Below are positions 33,665 through 45,430 of a stretch of DNA of 64,000 nucleotides, in pieces. The notes beneath the pieces are model-generated. The model saw nothing but the letters and a program-made list of their open reading frames with translations. It was not told the DNA's origin and searched no databases. The stretch covers positions 1,247,279 to 1,311,278 of the forward strand of contig JAJHZJ010000220.1 of assembly GCA_023548195.1 (NCBI GenBank), in the 5' to 3' direction. The stretch's first letter is position 1, and each line of letters opens with the position of its first letter. The translations under genes were made by a program, and so were the position numbers. The stretch comes from Bettongia penicillata ogilbyi. Its lineage: Eukaryota; Chordata; Mammalia; Diprotodontia; Potoroidae.

Positions 33665-35129
33665 AAGTGTAGCCAAGATGGTGGAGTAAGCCAAGGACTC
33701 ACCTAAGCTCAACTCCAAATTACTCCAAATACCTTCAAATAATGATTCTAAACAAATTTTAGAGTGGCAGAAGACACAAAAAGATGAAATTAAACAATTT
33801 TTCAACCTAAGAGAACTTAGAAAGTCAGCATGAAAGGTGTGTTACAACAGGGTGAGAGAGAATTTCAGTCCAGAATAGCCTGTGCTGGCCAGAATGGGCC
33901 AGCTCAGACTAAGCTAGCACATACTGGGCCTGTGCAAACCAGGGGAAGACCTCAGGACAATTGAATCAGTGGCATCAGTGGCAGTTTTCAGAGTTCTCCA
34001 CCCACAGACAGTAAGGGGAGCAGACAATGGATCGAAAAGAAAGTTGCAGTGTTCCTTTCCTGGTACCAGGGCCCAGACTCTGTGGCATTGCCTATATTTT
34101 GATCTAGGTCTAAGTCTTCTTCTTAGTCCCAGGGTAAGGAAGAGTGTGAGTACAATAGATCTGGCAGCCCCAGGGGAACAGGGACCCTAGTCACAATTTC
34201 AGAGATGTAAAGAGTGCTTGAGATTTCTCACAGACTTGTGCACAGGTCAGAAGAGTAGTAAACACATCTCTCTATATATCATATCACTTTAGAAGAACCA
34301 AAAACACACTGGTTCCCAGAATTACCTCTTAAAATAGTTGAACAAAAACCCTAAAACTTGGGATGTTACCCCTCCACCCCAAAAGAAGAGCCCCACTTTT
34401 GCATTGAGTAAAAAGGCAAGAAATAGGCTGGAAAATAAGTAAGCAACCCCCCAAAATATTCTCACCATAGGAAGTTACTATGGTGACAAGGAAGACCAAA
34501 ATGCACAATCAAAAGAAGACAACAAAGTCAAAATCCCTGCATCCTAAATCTCAAAGATACATGAATTGGTCTTAAGACATGAAAGAGTTGAAAAATGATT
34601 TTTAAAATTAAGTAAAAGACAGAGAGAGACAAAATTAAAAAGAGAAATTAGAGTGATACAAGAAAGTCATGAAAACAGAGTAAAGGAGACACAAAAATAC
34701 TGAAGAAAATAACTCAAAAAGCAGAATAAGAAAAATGGGAAAAGAAGCATAAAAATCCAATGAAGAGAAGAATACCTGGAAAACTTGTCTAAGTGGAAAA
34801 AGAAGTACAAGAATTCATTAAAGAAAGAACTCCTTAAAAAGAAGAATTGGACAAATGAAAAAGGAATTGAAAAAGCTCACTGTAGGAAATAATTTCTTCA
34901 AAATTAGAATGGAGTAAGGGGAAAAAAAAATGACTTTATGAGACATCAAGCAACAATCATACAAGATCAAAAGAATGAAAAAAATAGAATAAAATGTGAA
35001 AAATCTCACTGGAAAAACAACTGACCTAGAAAATAAAATTAGCAAAGATAAATAATGAATTAGCGGACTACCTGCAAATAATTAACAGGAAAAAAGAACC
35101 TAAATATCATCTTTCAAGAAATTATCAAG
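33665..35129 (+). mobile_element. Old HAL1-like LINE, 5' UTR and ORF1 N-terminal part (part 1, interrupted)
   Basis: The 5' signature is 'gtagccaagatggtggagta'. The 5' UTR follows, then a decayed ORF1 with A-rich coiled-coil sequence from about 34430 ('ctcactggaaaaacaactga' near 35010). It breaks at 35129 inside 'caagaaattatcaag'; the continuation ('atgatcaaggaaaaccactt') is found at 38040. The composite element between is a nested insertion. Confidence 0.75.
35117..35129. repeat. Left TSD of the composite HAL1/L1 insertion
   Basis: agaaattatcaag here against agaaatgatcaag at 38036-38048 (one mismatch). Confidence 0.78.
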
Positions 35130-38035
35130 ATAGAGGGAAGATGGTGGAGCCAAGGGAGACTTGCATGAACTGTCCTCCAAACCCTTCCAAATACCTTTAA
35201 AACTTAATCTAAATGCATTCTAGAGCCACAGAACTCACAAAAACATGGAGAGAAACAAATTGCTACTTTAAGTCAACATGGAAGGTTGGCAAAAAAATGG
35301 TTGGTCTCAGCAGAATGAGAGAGGAACAAAGTCCAGCCTAGACTGGGCCCCAGAAAACACAGAGCAGGACTCTGGAGAGACTAAATCACTGACAGCAATG
35401 GCAGTTTTCAGACCTTTCAGCCCACAGATGCCAAAGGCAGCTTGGAAGGTCAGCAGCAAATGTCACACCTGGGTGAGAACTGGGCAGTATAGGTTACACT
35501 ATCAGAGCCCCAGCCCTGGCAAACCAGGAGAAGGACTTGGGAGTGACTGTATCAGCAGTGGCACCAGTTACTTCTGGAGCTCTCCACCCACAGATGGTAA
35601 AGATATTGAACAACTGGTCAGAAGGAGATTGCAGTAGGCATTTTGCTAGCACTGAGGTAGGACTCTGTTATTTTGCCCATACTCATATCTAGGTCACAGT
35701 CCAGGGTGGCATTTCCCAGGTGAGGAGGATCACTAACATACAAGAGTTTGTAGCCACAGCAGAGGGGGGACCCTCCTCACAATTTCAGGGCAGAAAAAAA
35801 TTGCTTGTTATCACTCACAGACCTGATCACAGTCCAGGAGTAGCCACCTCTCTTTGACCATTCCACCTTGAAAGAATTGAAAATTTACATCTTCATAGAA
35901 ATATCTCTGAAAAGAGCTGCACAAAACCCCTGAAGCTTGGGGCAGTGTACTCTTCACATTGCAAGCAGACCCCTACCTTAACCAATAATCAAAAGTCAAC
36001 TAATAGTCTAGAGAAATGATCAAACAACAGGGAAATAAACAGTTGAAAGTTACTATGGTGACACAGAAGATCAGCACACAAACTTAGGAGAGGACAGCTG
36101 AGTGAAAGCTTCTACATCTAAAACCTACCAGGTAAATATGAATTGATCTCAGACCATGAAAGAATTCAAAAAAAGATTTTGAAAATCAAGTAAGAGAGGT
36201 AGAAATAAAGGGAAGAGAATTGAGAGTGATGCAAAATTATCATTAAAAATGAATCAACAGTTTGGTAAAAAAAAAAAAGTTAAAAATTATTGAGGAAAAT
36301 AAACCCAAAACAATAACAACAGCTAGGACAAAGAGGTAAAAGAGGTACAAAAAAATGAAGAGAAGGATGCCTTAAAAAGAGAAATAGACCAAATAGAAAG
36401 GAGTATCTAAAAACTCTGTAAATAAAATGATTCCTCAAAATATTAGCATGGAGTAAATGGAAGGTAATTACTTCATAAGAAATAAGAAAACAATAAAATA
36501 AAATCAAAGGAATGAAAAAATAGAAGACAATGTAAAATATCTCATTTGAAAAACAATTGGCCTTGAAAATAAATCCAGAAGAGAGCATTTAAAAAATTAT
36601 TGGACCTCCTGAAAGCCATGATGGAAAAAAGAGTGTAGATATGATTACTAAAAGAAATTATTAAGGAAAACTGCCCTGATATCCTAGAACCAGTGGGTAA
36701 AATAGAAATTGAAATAATCCACTGATCATCTCCTAAAAGGGTTACCAAAATGAAAACTGTCAGAAATATTATTGTACAATTCCAGAGTCTAGGAGAAAAT
36801 ATTGCAAGCAACCAGATACAAACAATTCAAGTATCATGGAGCTATAGCCAAGATAATGAAAGATTTAGTAGCTTCTATATCAAATGGTCAGAATGTTTGG
36901 CATATGATATTCCAGAGAGCAAAGGAGTTATAATTACAACCTAGAATGGCCTAAAATCTGCTCTCGATCTGCCTTACTGATCTCTAAAAAAATCACCCTA
37001 GAAAAAATCTTGAAACAGTTCAGGTAGCAGTAAAATTAGGGAAGAGCATTCTACTAGCCCTGGAGGCTTTTGGGATCTGCAGAAAATATCCCTTTCTTTC
37101 TGATGGAAAGGGAGTGCAGTCCAGGATCAGAGGCATACTAGCAAGTCAGCAGCAAGCCCACCTAAGAAAGAAGTAGGAGATACTGAGTTCCAGTTCAGTG
37201 GAGTAGGTTAATACCAACACCAGGACCCCACATATATATTGACACATCCGGGGATATTGGCAGATGACAGATCTGAGAACTACCACCTGCACCAATAGGT
37301 AGGCATCCTTCTGTAGCCTGAACTCCCTTTACTTCACTGCTGACTTCCCTATGCTTCAGTACAGCTCTCTGTGGTCAGGCATCTTCAAGTAGACAAACCT
37401 CTCAATGCTTCATCACAAGTTCAAATGAGCAGGTGTGCTCCACCAGTCAGACCCCACCCTAACACCCTGAAAGTTTCAGTGTAATCCTGCAGAAACAAAG
37501 GAAAACCCTGCATTGCCTCATCCCAAGTCAGACACCACCACTGGAACTATAACTCAGCACAAGGTAAGCTATCAGATGCCTTCAGCCTCCAGCTGCCAGT
37601 ACCTGCCAGTACCCAAGCACACAAAACCAGGGATCAGATCTGCTCGCTCCAATCACAAGAAACGTGGGACAGTGCCCCCTGTGCTACAGCAGAAGCGTTC
37701 AACTTTAAAAAGCAGAAATTAAGCAAATACCATGAGCAAAAAGCAGAAATGGGCACTGCCCCTAGATTCTGTCTGTGGGGACAGAGAAGATCAAAACTCA
37801 AATTAATAAGTGGATAACACTGTCAATATACTGCACCAGAAATCTCAAAGGGGAATATGAATTTGTCTCAAGGCCAAAGAGTCTTCTTGAAATGGAGGAA
37901 AGGGGAGAAAATTTAGAACAGAAAATCTCATGGAAGTAAATGTTGAAAACTAAGACTTAGTAAATACATACATTTTTAAAAATTGTTTTTATATGTAACT
38001 GGAGGAAAACGAAATCCTAAAGGAATGCAAAAAGT
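35130..38035 (+). mobile_element. Composite HAL1/L1-type insertion nested in the old HAL1
   Basis: Its 5' end is an L1-like 'gagggaagatggtggagcca'. The first part (35130 to about 36960) has a 5' UTR and a decayed ORF1 through the C-terminal domain ('gaaaatattgcaagcaacca'). Then about 36965-37850 looks like another, GC-richer 5' UTR plus an ORF1 N-terminus ('aataccatgagcaaaaagca', 'gaatatgaatttgtctcaag'). Then comes an L1/HAL1 3' end ('ggggagaaaatttagaacag'). One TSD pair (13 bp, one mismatch) encloses the whole. Either a deleted L1 inserted into a HAL1, or the copy was made from two templates; I cannot decide between them. Confidence 0.65.
36965..37990 (+). mobile_element. Inner deleted L1-like segment of the composite element
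   Basis: This segment runs from 5' UTR-like sequence directly into an ORF1 N-terminal piece (from about 37730) and then, near 37880, straight into a 3' end with an A-rich tail. ORF1 middle and ORF2 are absent. The open frame at 37513-37722 lies in the 5' UTR-like part and has no known domain. I see no TSD of its own. Confidence 0.5.
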
Positions 38036-38048
38036 AGAAATGATCAAG
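38036..38048. repeat. Right TSD of the composite HAL1/L1 insertion
   Basis: agaaatgatcaag, matching 35117-35129 with one mismatch, and the join to the resumed old HAL1 ORF1. Confidence 0.78.
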
Positions 38049-39065
38049 GAAAACCACTTGATATTCTGAAACCAGAAGGTAAAATACAAATCAAAAGAAT
38101 CCACCTATTACCTCCTGCAATAGATCATGAAGTAAAAACTTCTGTGTATATCATAGCCATTTGTCTAACCTTACAGATCAAGAAGAAAATACTGTAAACA
38201 AGCAAAAAGAAACAATTCAAATATCATGGAGCCACAGTCAGGTCAGCACGAGGTTTAGGAGTTTCCACATTAAAATACTGGAAGACTTGGAATATGATAT
38301 CCAATAGGGCAGATGATTCAGGATTACAAACAGGAATCAACCTACCCAGCAAAACTGATCCTTCAGGGTAAAATATGGATATTCAATGTAATAGAGATCT
38401 TTTAAGCATTCCTGATGAAATGATCAAAGCTGAATAGAAAATTTGACTTCCAAATACAAGATTTAAAAGAAGCATAAAAGGGTAAACAGAAAAGAGAAAT
38501 AATAAAATATTCAAAAAAATTAAGCTGTTCATTTTCCCACATGGGAAACTGATAGTTATAATTCCTGAAACCTTTCTCATTGCTAGGGCAGTTAGGAGAA
38601 TACATAGATAGAATGTAGAACTGTGAGTTGAATGTTATGTTATGATTATTTAAAGAAATAAGATTAGGGAATGAGAGAAAAGAATTCACTGGGAGAAGGG
38701 GAAAGGGAGAGGTAGAATGGGATGCATCTTCTGACATAAATGAGGTCTGAAAAACATTTTGTAATGGAGGGAAAAATGTGGGAAGTGGGGAGGGGAACAA
38801 CATGAACCTCACAGTCATCAGAATTGACTCAAAGAAGGTATGATATGCACACTAAATTAGCTGTAGAAACATCTTAAAGGAAAAAAAAATACTGGGAAGG
38901 GGACAAAAGATGGAGAGAAGCTGACAGAAAGGAAAGCAGTTTGGAGGAGGTAAAAGTCAGAAGCAAAACACTTGAAACTATATGGGACAAACTAAGAGAA
39001 TAAGCAAGGATAAACAGGGAAAAATGGGATTGAGGGAAATACATAATTGGTCATCACTACTGTAA
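38049..39065 (+). mobile_element. Old HAL1-like LINE, ORF1 C-terminal part and 3' UTR (part 2)
   Basis: Continues the element of 33665. It has the ORF1 C-terminal domain ('cacctattacctcctgcaat', 'atcaacctacccagcaaaac') and then the purine-rich 3' UTR ('aggtatgatatgcacactaa'). It ends, or is replaced by L1 sequence, near 39065. It is heavily mutated. Confidence 0.72.
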
Positions 39066-39077
39066 GAAAAAATATTA

Positions 39078-40075
39078 CAGTGATTTTCTCTGATAAAGAC
39101 ATCCTTTATTGAACAAATAGAAAATTAAGACAAATTTAGAGAAATAAGATCATTCCTCAGTTGATTAATGGTGAAACGATATGAACAGGTAGTTTTAAGA
39201 CAAAGTAATCAAAGTCATCTGTAGTCATATAAAAATACTCTAAATCCCTATTGATGAGAGAAATGCAAATTACAACAGTTCTGAGCTACTACCTAACACC
39301 TGTCACGTTGTTAATATGACAGAAAAAGAAAATGGAAACTGTTGGAGGGTTGGGGAGGAAATCAAAGCTATTATTGGTGAAGTTGTATGCTGATTCAACC
39401 TTTCTGGAGAGCAAATTTGTAACTATGATCAAAGGGATATGCATACACTTTGATCAAGCAATACAACTACTAGGTCTATATACAAAAGAGATTTTTTAAA
39501 AAGAAAAGGAAGAAAATACCTGTTTGAAAAATAAAATATTTATAGCAGCTCTTTCAGACATGAAGAAGAACTGGATATTGAGGGGATGTCCATCAATTGT
39601 CGAATGGATGAATGTTATTGTATATGATTGTGTTGAAATAATACTGTGTTTTAAGTCATGAGAAGGACACTCACCAAAAAGATATAGTAATACTTAAATG
39701 CTGCAAAATAAAATAAGCAGAATCAAGAGACCATTGTAGGCAGGAATAACAATATTTTATGATGATCGACTATGAATGACACACATATTCTCAGCAATGC
39801 AATGATCCAAGACAATTCTGTAGAGTTTATGATGAAAGATGCTGCTCACATCCATAGAAAGAACTGGTAGAGACTTAATTCAGGTGAAAGATAATTTTTC
39901 TTTACCTTATTTTTTTATTTGTTTTTTGTCTGTTTTATTTCACAAAATGACTTACATAAAAGTGTGCTTTGCATGATTACACATATATAATCTATGCCAA
40001 ATTACTTGACTTCTTAATGAAGGGGGAGGGAAAGAATGTGGAACTCACAATATGAAAAAGAAGAGAATTCAAATT
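39078..40075 (+). mobile_element. L1 ORF2 3' region and 3' UTR, degraded
   Basis: From 'tctctgataaagacatcctt' on, this follows the end of ORF2: 'agttgattaatggtgaaacg', 'gagagaaatgcaaattacaa', 'ttgaggggatgtccatcaat'. It ends in an L1 3' UTR tail ('agggggagggaaagaatgtg'). Stops and indels are common. It abuts the HAL1-like 3' UTR without a visible TSD, so it is either a separate insertion or a recombinant. Confidence 0.72.
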
Positions 40076-40077
40076 TG

Positions 40078-40198
40078 TTTTTATATTTAATTCATATATA
40101 TTATATTTATATATCTATAAATATATAAATAATATATATCTTAATTATATCTGAATAAATATATATATTTAATTCATATATATATATACACACACACA
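40078..40198. repeat. AT-rich/TA simple repeat with short CA run
   Basis: Degenerate TATA/TAAATA repeats ending in a short ACACACAC, at the tail of the L1. Probably the expanded A-tail. Confidence 0.75.
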
Positions 40199-40254
40199 GA
40201 ATGTTAAATAAGAAAAGGAAATTCCAAAGGTGAATTTGGCTTCTGGTCATACAA

Positions 40255-40963
40255 TGAATTCTTTTTTAAAAATATTTTTTTAGCTTTCATTAAATATTTA
40301 TTATTGCTATAACAAACATTTCTATTTCAACATTGAATAATGGTGGTGAAGATGGATAGCTTGTTTCATTCCTGATCTTATTGGGAAGGCTTCAGTTTTA
40401 TCTCCATTAAAGATAATGCTTGTTCTTGGTTTTTGACAGATATTAATCATTTTAAGAAAAACTCTATTTGTTCCTATTCTTTCTATAATTTTTAATAGGA
40501 ATTTACATTACCTTTTGTCAAATATTTTTTTCTTTTTTTCTATATTTGTTATTGATATGGTCAATTATTTTTATTTTTCTTTCCTAATATTGAATCAATC
40601 CAACTTTATTGGCATACATCCTATATGGTCTTAGTGGATAACCTTTTTTGACATATTGCTATATTCTTCTTGCTAATACTTTATTTTAAAATTTGACATT
40701 AATATTCATTGAGGAAATTGGTCTGCAGATTTCTTCTTATGTTTTTGCTTTCCCAAATATAGGTATCAAAATCATGTGTCACAAAAAGAATTTGGTTGGG
40801 CTCCTTTAATTTTTTTTCAAATAATGTCTATAAAAAAATTGCTATTAATTGCTTCTTAAATATTTGTTCTAGTCCAATCATAAATTCATCTGTCCTGGGG
40901 TGTTTTTAAACTGGGAGATCTTTGCAGAATGAATCAATTTCTTTTTCTAAGACAGGATTAATT
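40255..40963 (-). mobile_element. Antisense L1 ORF2, fossil (part 1)
   Basis: The reverse-strand L1 ORF2 landmarks here also occur at 60800-61300: 'tcctgatcttattgggaagg', 'cattaaagataatgcttgtt' and 'cattgaggaaattggtctgc'. It is interrupted by the L1 insertion at 40964 and resumes at 43370. Confidence 0.75.
40949..40963. repeat. Left TSD of the internally deleted L1
   Basis: aagacaggattaatt against aagataggattagtt at 43355-43369 (two mismatches). Confidence 0.8.
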
Positions 40964-41716
40964 GGGGGAACAGAGCCAAGATGGCAGAGTGAGAGCAACG
41001 ACTCACCTAAGCTCTTGGACTAACTCCTTCAGATATCTCTGAAAGGAGAATCTGATCAAATTTTGGAGGTGCGGAATCCAGTGGGAGACAGATTGTGACA
41101 GATTCAAAGCTCAAGTTGGACTGGAAGGTTCATGGGAAGCATCCGTTCCATGGGGGTGAGCCCACAGTGCACAGCACAGCATGGCCAGTGCAGTGGAGCA
41201 GAAGAGACCCGAGAAACCTGAGTGGCGGGCAGAACCAGAAGAACGGCACCAAGGGCGGGAGACAAGCCTAACTGAGTCAATGAGAACCGCAGAGAGCCAG
41301 ATATCAGCACAGCAGCTCCTGAGACCTTCCCCCCAAGATCAAACTTCGGTAAGTCACCTACTTGAACTTCCGGGAGCCAGGATGGCAGAGTGATCAGTAA
41401 ATGCTCTTTCTTCCCCCCTTGATAATCATGAAAGAACCATAAAAAAATATTTCCTCAAAAAAGTCCCACATCAGCAGAAACAGCAGAAGGAGGCCAATAA
41501 TCTCATAACACCTGAGACAAGGAAAATAGCTAAGGGGGATTCCTCCTATTGTGGCAGAGACCAACTGAAAGGACAGAGGACCCAGGGCAGAGAAAACTTG
41601 CACTAGGACCCAGGCAAGCCTCAGTGCCAGGAGAGGAGCCCCAGGAGGGGTGGGAACATGAATTAGCATCTAGGTGTGCCTCAGTTGTCCAGGGGAATCA
41701 GAAAAGAAATGCCTGA

Positions 41717-42960
41717 GAAGGTGGCCTAGCACTACCAGACCTCAAATTGTATTATAAAGCAGCAATTATCAAAACCACTTGGTACTGGCTAAGAAACAGA
41801 GGGGTAGATAAATGGAATAGACTTGGCACTCAAGACACAGTAGGCAAGGAATATAGCAACCTCCTGTTTGATAAACCCAAAGATTCCAGCTTCTGGGATA
41901 AGAACTCACTGTTCGACAAAAATTGCTGAGAAAACTGGTTAACTGTGTGGTCAGAAATGAGGCATAGACCCATGCCTGACACCGTGCACAAGAATTAAGT
42001 CCAAATGGGTTCATGATTTAGGTATAAAGATTAATACCATGAATAAACTGGAGAAGCAAGGAATAGTGTATTTATCAGATTTATGGAGAGGGGAAGAATT
42101 TTTTTCTCTAAAGAAATGATAGAAAGCATTATGAAATGCAAGATGGATAATTTTGATTATTTTAAACTGAAAAGTTTTTGCACAACCAAACCCAATGCAA
42201 CCAAAATTCGGAGGGATGTAGTAAATTTCGAAAAATAATTTATGGCTAACCTCGAGGATAAAGTCTTCATTTCTAGAATATATAGAGAACTGACTCAAAT
42301 ATATAACCATCCAAGTCATTCCCCAATTGATAAATGGTCAAAGTATATGAACAGGCAATTTTCAGGGGAAGAAATTAAAGATATCTATAATCATATGAAA
42401 AAGTGCTCTAAATCACTATTGATTAGAGAGATGAAAATCAAAACAACTGTGAGGTACCACATCACACCTATAAGATTGGCAAACGTGACAGAACAAGAAA
42501 ATGATAAATGCTGGAGAGGATGTGGGAGAATTGAAACACTAATTCATTGTTGGTGGAGCTGTGAGATCATCCAACCATTCTAGAGAATGGTTTGGAATTA
42601 TGCCCAAAGGGCTACAAAAATGTGCATACCTTTTGACCCAGAAGTATCGCTGCTAGGACTGTATCCCCAAGAGATTATAAAAATGGAAACGGGTCCCACA
42701 TGCACAAAAATATTTATAGCAGCACTCTTTGTGGTAGCTAAGAACTGGAAGTCAAGGGGATGCCCATCAATTGGGGAATGACTGAATAAATTATGGTATA
42801 TGAATGTAATGGAGTACTATTGCGCCATAAGAAATGATGAACAAGAAGACTTCAGAACGGCCTGGAAGGACTTATATGACCTGATGTTGAGTGAAAGGAG
42901 CAGAATCTTGGAGAACTTTGTGCACAGCAATGACCATAGTGTGGGAGAGTTTTTTTCTGG
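41717..42960 (+). pseudogene. L1 ORF2 C-terminal third, broken
   Basis: Pieces in shifting frames (41747-41929, 42242-42583, 42587-42781) match the L1 ORF2 protein after the RT core. GGLALPDLKLYYKA and TTWYWLRNRGVDKWNR come first, then the cysteine-rich segment with CWRGCG and CWWSC, then IPFDP (here CIPFDPEVSLLGLYPQE) and GCPSIGE. A TGG-to-TGA change at 42779-42781 stops the last frame just after GCPSIGE. No endonuclease or RT catalytic motif is present, so no enzyme could be made. Confidence 0.85.
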
Positions 42961-43327
42961 TAGACTTGGAACTTTGTAATAACGCAAGAACTTACTGAAA
43001 AAATAAAATCCCAATGTCGGTTTTCTAAGGCAAAATACCTTCCACACTCAGAGAAAGAAATATGGCAGTCATTTGCAGAATGTAGCAGATCATGTTGATG
43101 TGTGGGTGGGTTTTAGTGTATTATGTTTTGATTTGTTATATGATTTCTTCCATTTATTTTAGTTCAACTACATAGCATGACTATAGTGAAAATGTGCTCA
43201 ATAGGAAAGTATATGTAGAACCCACACAGAACTGTATGCTGTCATGGGGAGGGAGGGGGGTAGTGGGGGAAAGGTGTGTGGTGGGGATAAAAATCTTAAT
43301 TTTAAGGAAGTGATTGCAGAACATCAA

Positions 43328-43353
43328 AAATAAATAAATAAATAAATAAATAA
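43328..43353 (+). repeat. (AAAT)n tail of the deleted L1
   Basis: Six or so AAAT units before the TSD. Confidence 0.9.
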
Positions 43354-43354
43354 C

Positions 43355-43369
43355 AAGATAGGATTAGTT
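43355..43369. repeat. Right TSD of the internally deleted L1
   Basis: aagataggattagtt, matching 40949-40963 with two mismatches. Confidence 0.8.
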
Positions 43370-44250
43370 AAGTATTCTATGTCCTCTCTTGTTTGGGGCA
43401 TTTGCAATTTTTATAAATACTCATCTATTTCATTAAAATTGTCATTTTACTGGCATATAGTTGCATAAGGTGACTCCTAATATTTGCTTTAATTTCACCT
43501 TCGTTGAGAGTTCATTCATCTTTTCTATTTTTATTATTAGTAACTTGAGTTTCTTTTTTCTTTTTTAAACTCAAATTAACAATGTTTATTTTTGTAGAAC
43601 TAGTTCCATATATATGGATGCATATATGCACATGTATGTACATATACATATATGTGTAACATTTTTTGCTTTCATTTTTTAAACTTTCCTTAAGTTTTCC
43701 AGATTTCCAATTTCCTGTTTAATTCGGGATTATAATGCATTATTTTTCTAATTTTTTTTTAATTGCATACTCATTTATTGATCTGTTCTTTCTGTTTTAT
43801 TGTTGCTCAAGTTAAGAGATGCAAATTTTTTCCATCTACTGTTCTGTCTGCATTCCACAAAGTTTAGAATATTATTGTTTTCCTGTCATTTTCTTTAATG
43901 AATTCATTCATTGTATGATTTGTTCTTTGACTCACTCATTCCTTTAGGATTATATTATTTTGTTAACTATTATTATTATTAGTATTATTAGTAGTTATAT
44001 ATTATTTAGTTTACAATTATTTTGATCTGGGCTCTCATTATCCATGATTCAATGTAATTTTATTGAACTATGGGTCAAAAGGGTGTATCCAATATTTCTG
44101 CTTTTCTGCATGTAGAGGTGAGGTTTTAGGGAAAATGCCATGTACGGCCCAAAGAAATTGTAAACTTCTTTCTATCCAATTTTCCATTCATTTTTCGCCA
44201 GAAGCCTATCAAACTATCTAATGTTTTTAAAAATAGTATTCATTCATTTT
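43370..44250 (-). mobile_element. Antisense L1 ORF2, fossil (part 2)
   Basis: Continues the antisense ORF2 of 40255-40963 ('atactcatctatttcattaa', 'ttactggcatatagttgcat', 'gtctgcattccacaaagttt', 'tatgggtcaaaagggtgtat'). The AT-rich patch at 43605-43665 is a local simple repeat. Similarity fades around 44250. Confidence 0.7.
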
Positions 44251-45120
44251 CTCCTACATACAGTGCTTGTAGGAGGGTTCCCTCTAATCTAATTTTAACT
44301 AGTTGCCACATCCCATTAATGTTTCTGAGTTGAGATCTCCTGAAGTTGTTGTTGCTTCTATCACCAATCCTTGCCCCACTACTGGTGCTTTGTCCAGATG
44401 ATTTTTCAGGCCTGCTTCCATTCCCTTTTCACAAATCCCTCCAACATCTTAAATTTTATTGGACTGCAAATATGACATTGCCTGACCTTTTGTTGACTGC
44501 AACATTCCAGAATTCAATAGCTTGAATCTACTGTGACATCTTTGCTCCTCCCCCAGAAGTCTGAGATGTACTCCTGAATTATACTCTAATGACAAATAAA
44601 TAGGTGACATTTATGAGGAAGAAAAAATGAATCTTAATGAAGGGGAATCTATAATTGAATATGTAGATTTCTGTATATTTCCATATATCTGGATGTGTTT
44701 TAGAGGGAACATATTTATTAAAATTTTCAAAAGAAAAAGAGAAGTTACATTTCTTTTATGATCATCTCTTAAGGTTTTATATGCTTATCACCAAATACTA
44801 AATTGCATTAGTGAGACATACAATTTTTAAGCACATTGAAAGTGAGACAGTGGTCACTTCTAGATATCGCACTCATCTATCAAGACTAAGACATACCATA
44901 CTAACCTCACTGTCTTTTTTGACATTATAACCATTCATAAATCAAAAGAATATTAAGATGTAATAAATCTAGATTTCAAGACCTTCTAACTAGAAGGTCC
45001 TATTCTACCACAGCAATATTATATATGTCATATGTAGTGGTAGCTATCCCATTTCCAGATAATCCCAGTCACTTTCCATGAAATAATGGTATTTGTAACA
45101 TGGGCATTTGTCTTTATTCT
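44251..45120. other. Mostly unassigned intergenic DNA
   Basis: A somewhat GC-richer block at 44280-44580 may be more decayed L1 or another old repeat. I cannot place it. No gene. Confidence 0.35.
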
Positions 45121-45124
45121 CTCT

Positions 45125-45430
45125 TAAATTATCCACCTTCCCCTTTCCTTATCTGAATATTATTCAATGTTAAGGCCCAGAAAATGTTATACCTCCTTTG
45201 TTATGCTATCACTGATGATTCATACCCCTAATGATCACTTTATCCACATAAATCTCATATTAATCTCACTATTTCCAACTATTCATTTGGCACATGTTTT
45301 TTTTAATCTGCATATTCTATTTCTAAATTATAAACTTCTTAAGAAAAAATGTCTGTCATATTCCATAGATCATAACCCAAGGTTTTGCATGTGGTAGGTA
45401 CTCAGTAAATATTTGTTGATTTGAATGACT
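45125..45430 (+). mobile_element. L2 (LINE-2) 3' end fragment
   Basis: Order of parts as in mammalian L2: a 'tacctcctttgttatgctat' section, 'aaattataaacttcttaaga' (the 'gtaagctccttgag' site), then 'ttgcatgtggtaggtactca' and 'gtaaatatttgttgatttga'. Old and diverged. Confidence 0.7.

Larger units (their letters stand above)
40964..43354 (+). mobile_element. Internally deleted L1: 5' UTR joined to the ORF2 3' part
   Basis: The 5' end is 'gggggaacagagccaagatg'. A second, similar start ('ccgggagccaggatggcaga') lies at about 41378, suggesting two tandem promoter-like units. At about 41695 the 5' UTR jumps directly into ORF2 (motif GGLALPDLKLYYKA), then runs to the ORF2 C-terminus, the 3' UTR and an (AAAT)n tail. 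ORF1, the endonuclease and most of the RT are missing. A 15-bp TSD with two mismatches encloses it, so the deletion happened before or during insertion, as in processed or spliced L1 RNAs. It lies antisense in an older L1. Confidence 0.85.

Noticed and set aside
37513..37722. 69-codon frame with a basic C-terminus
   Set aside because: Lies in 5' UTR-like sequence of a deleted L1; no known domain and no conserved start shared with other copies.
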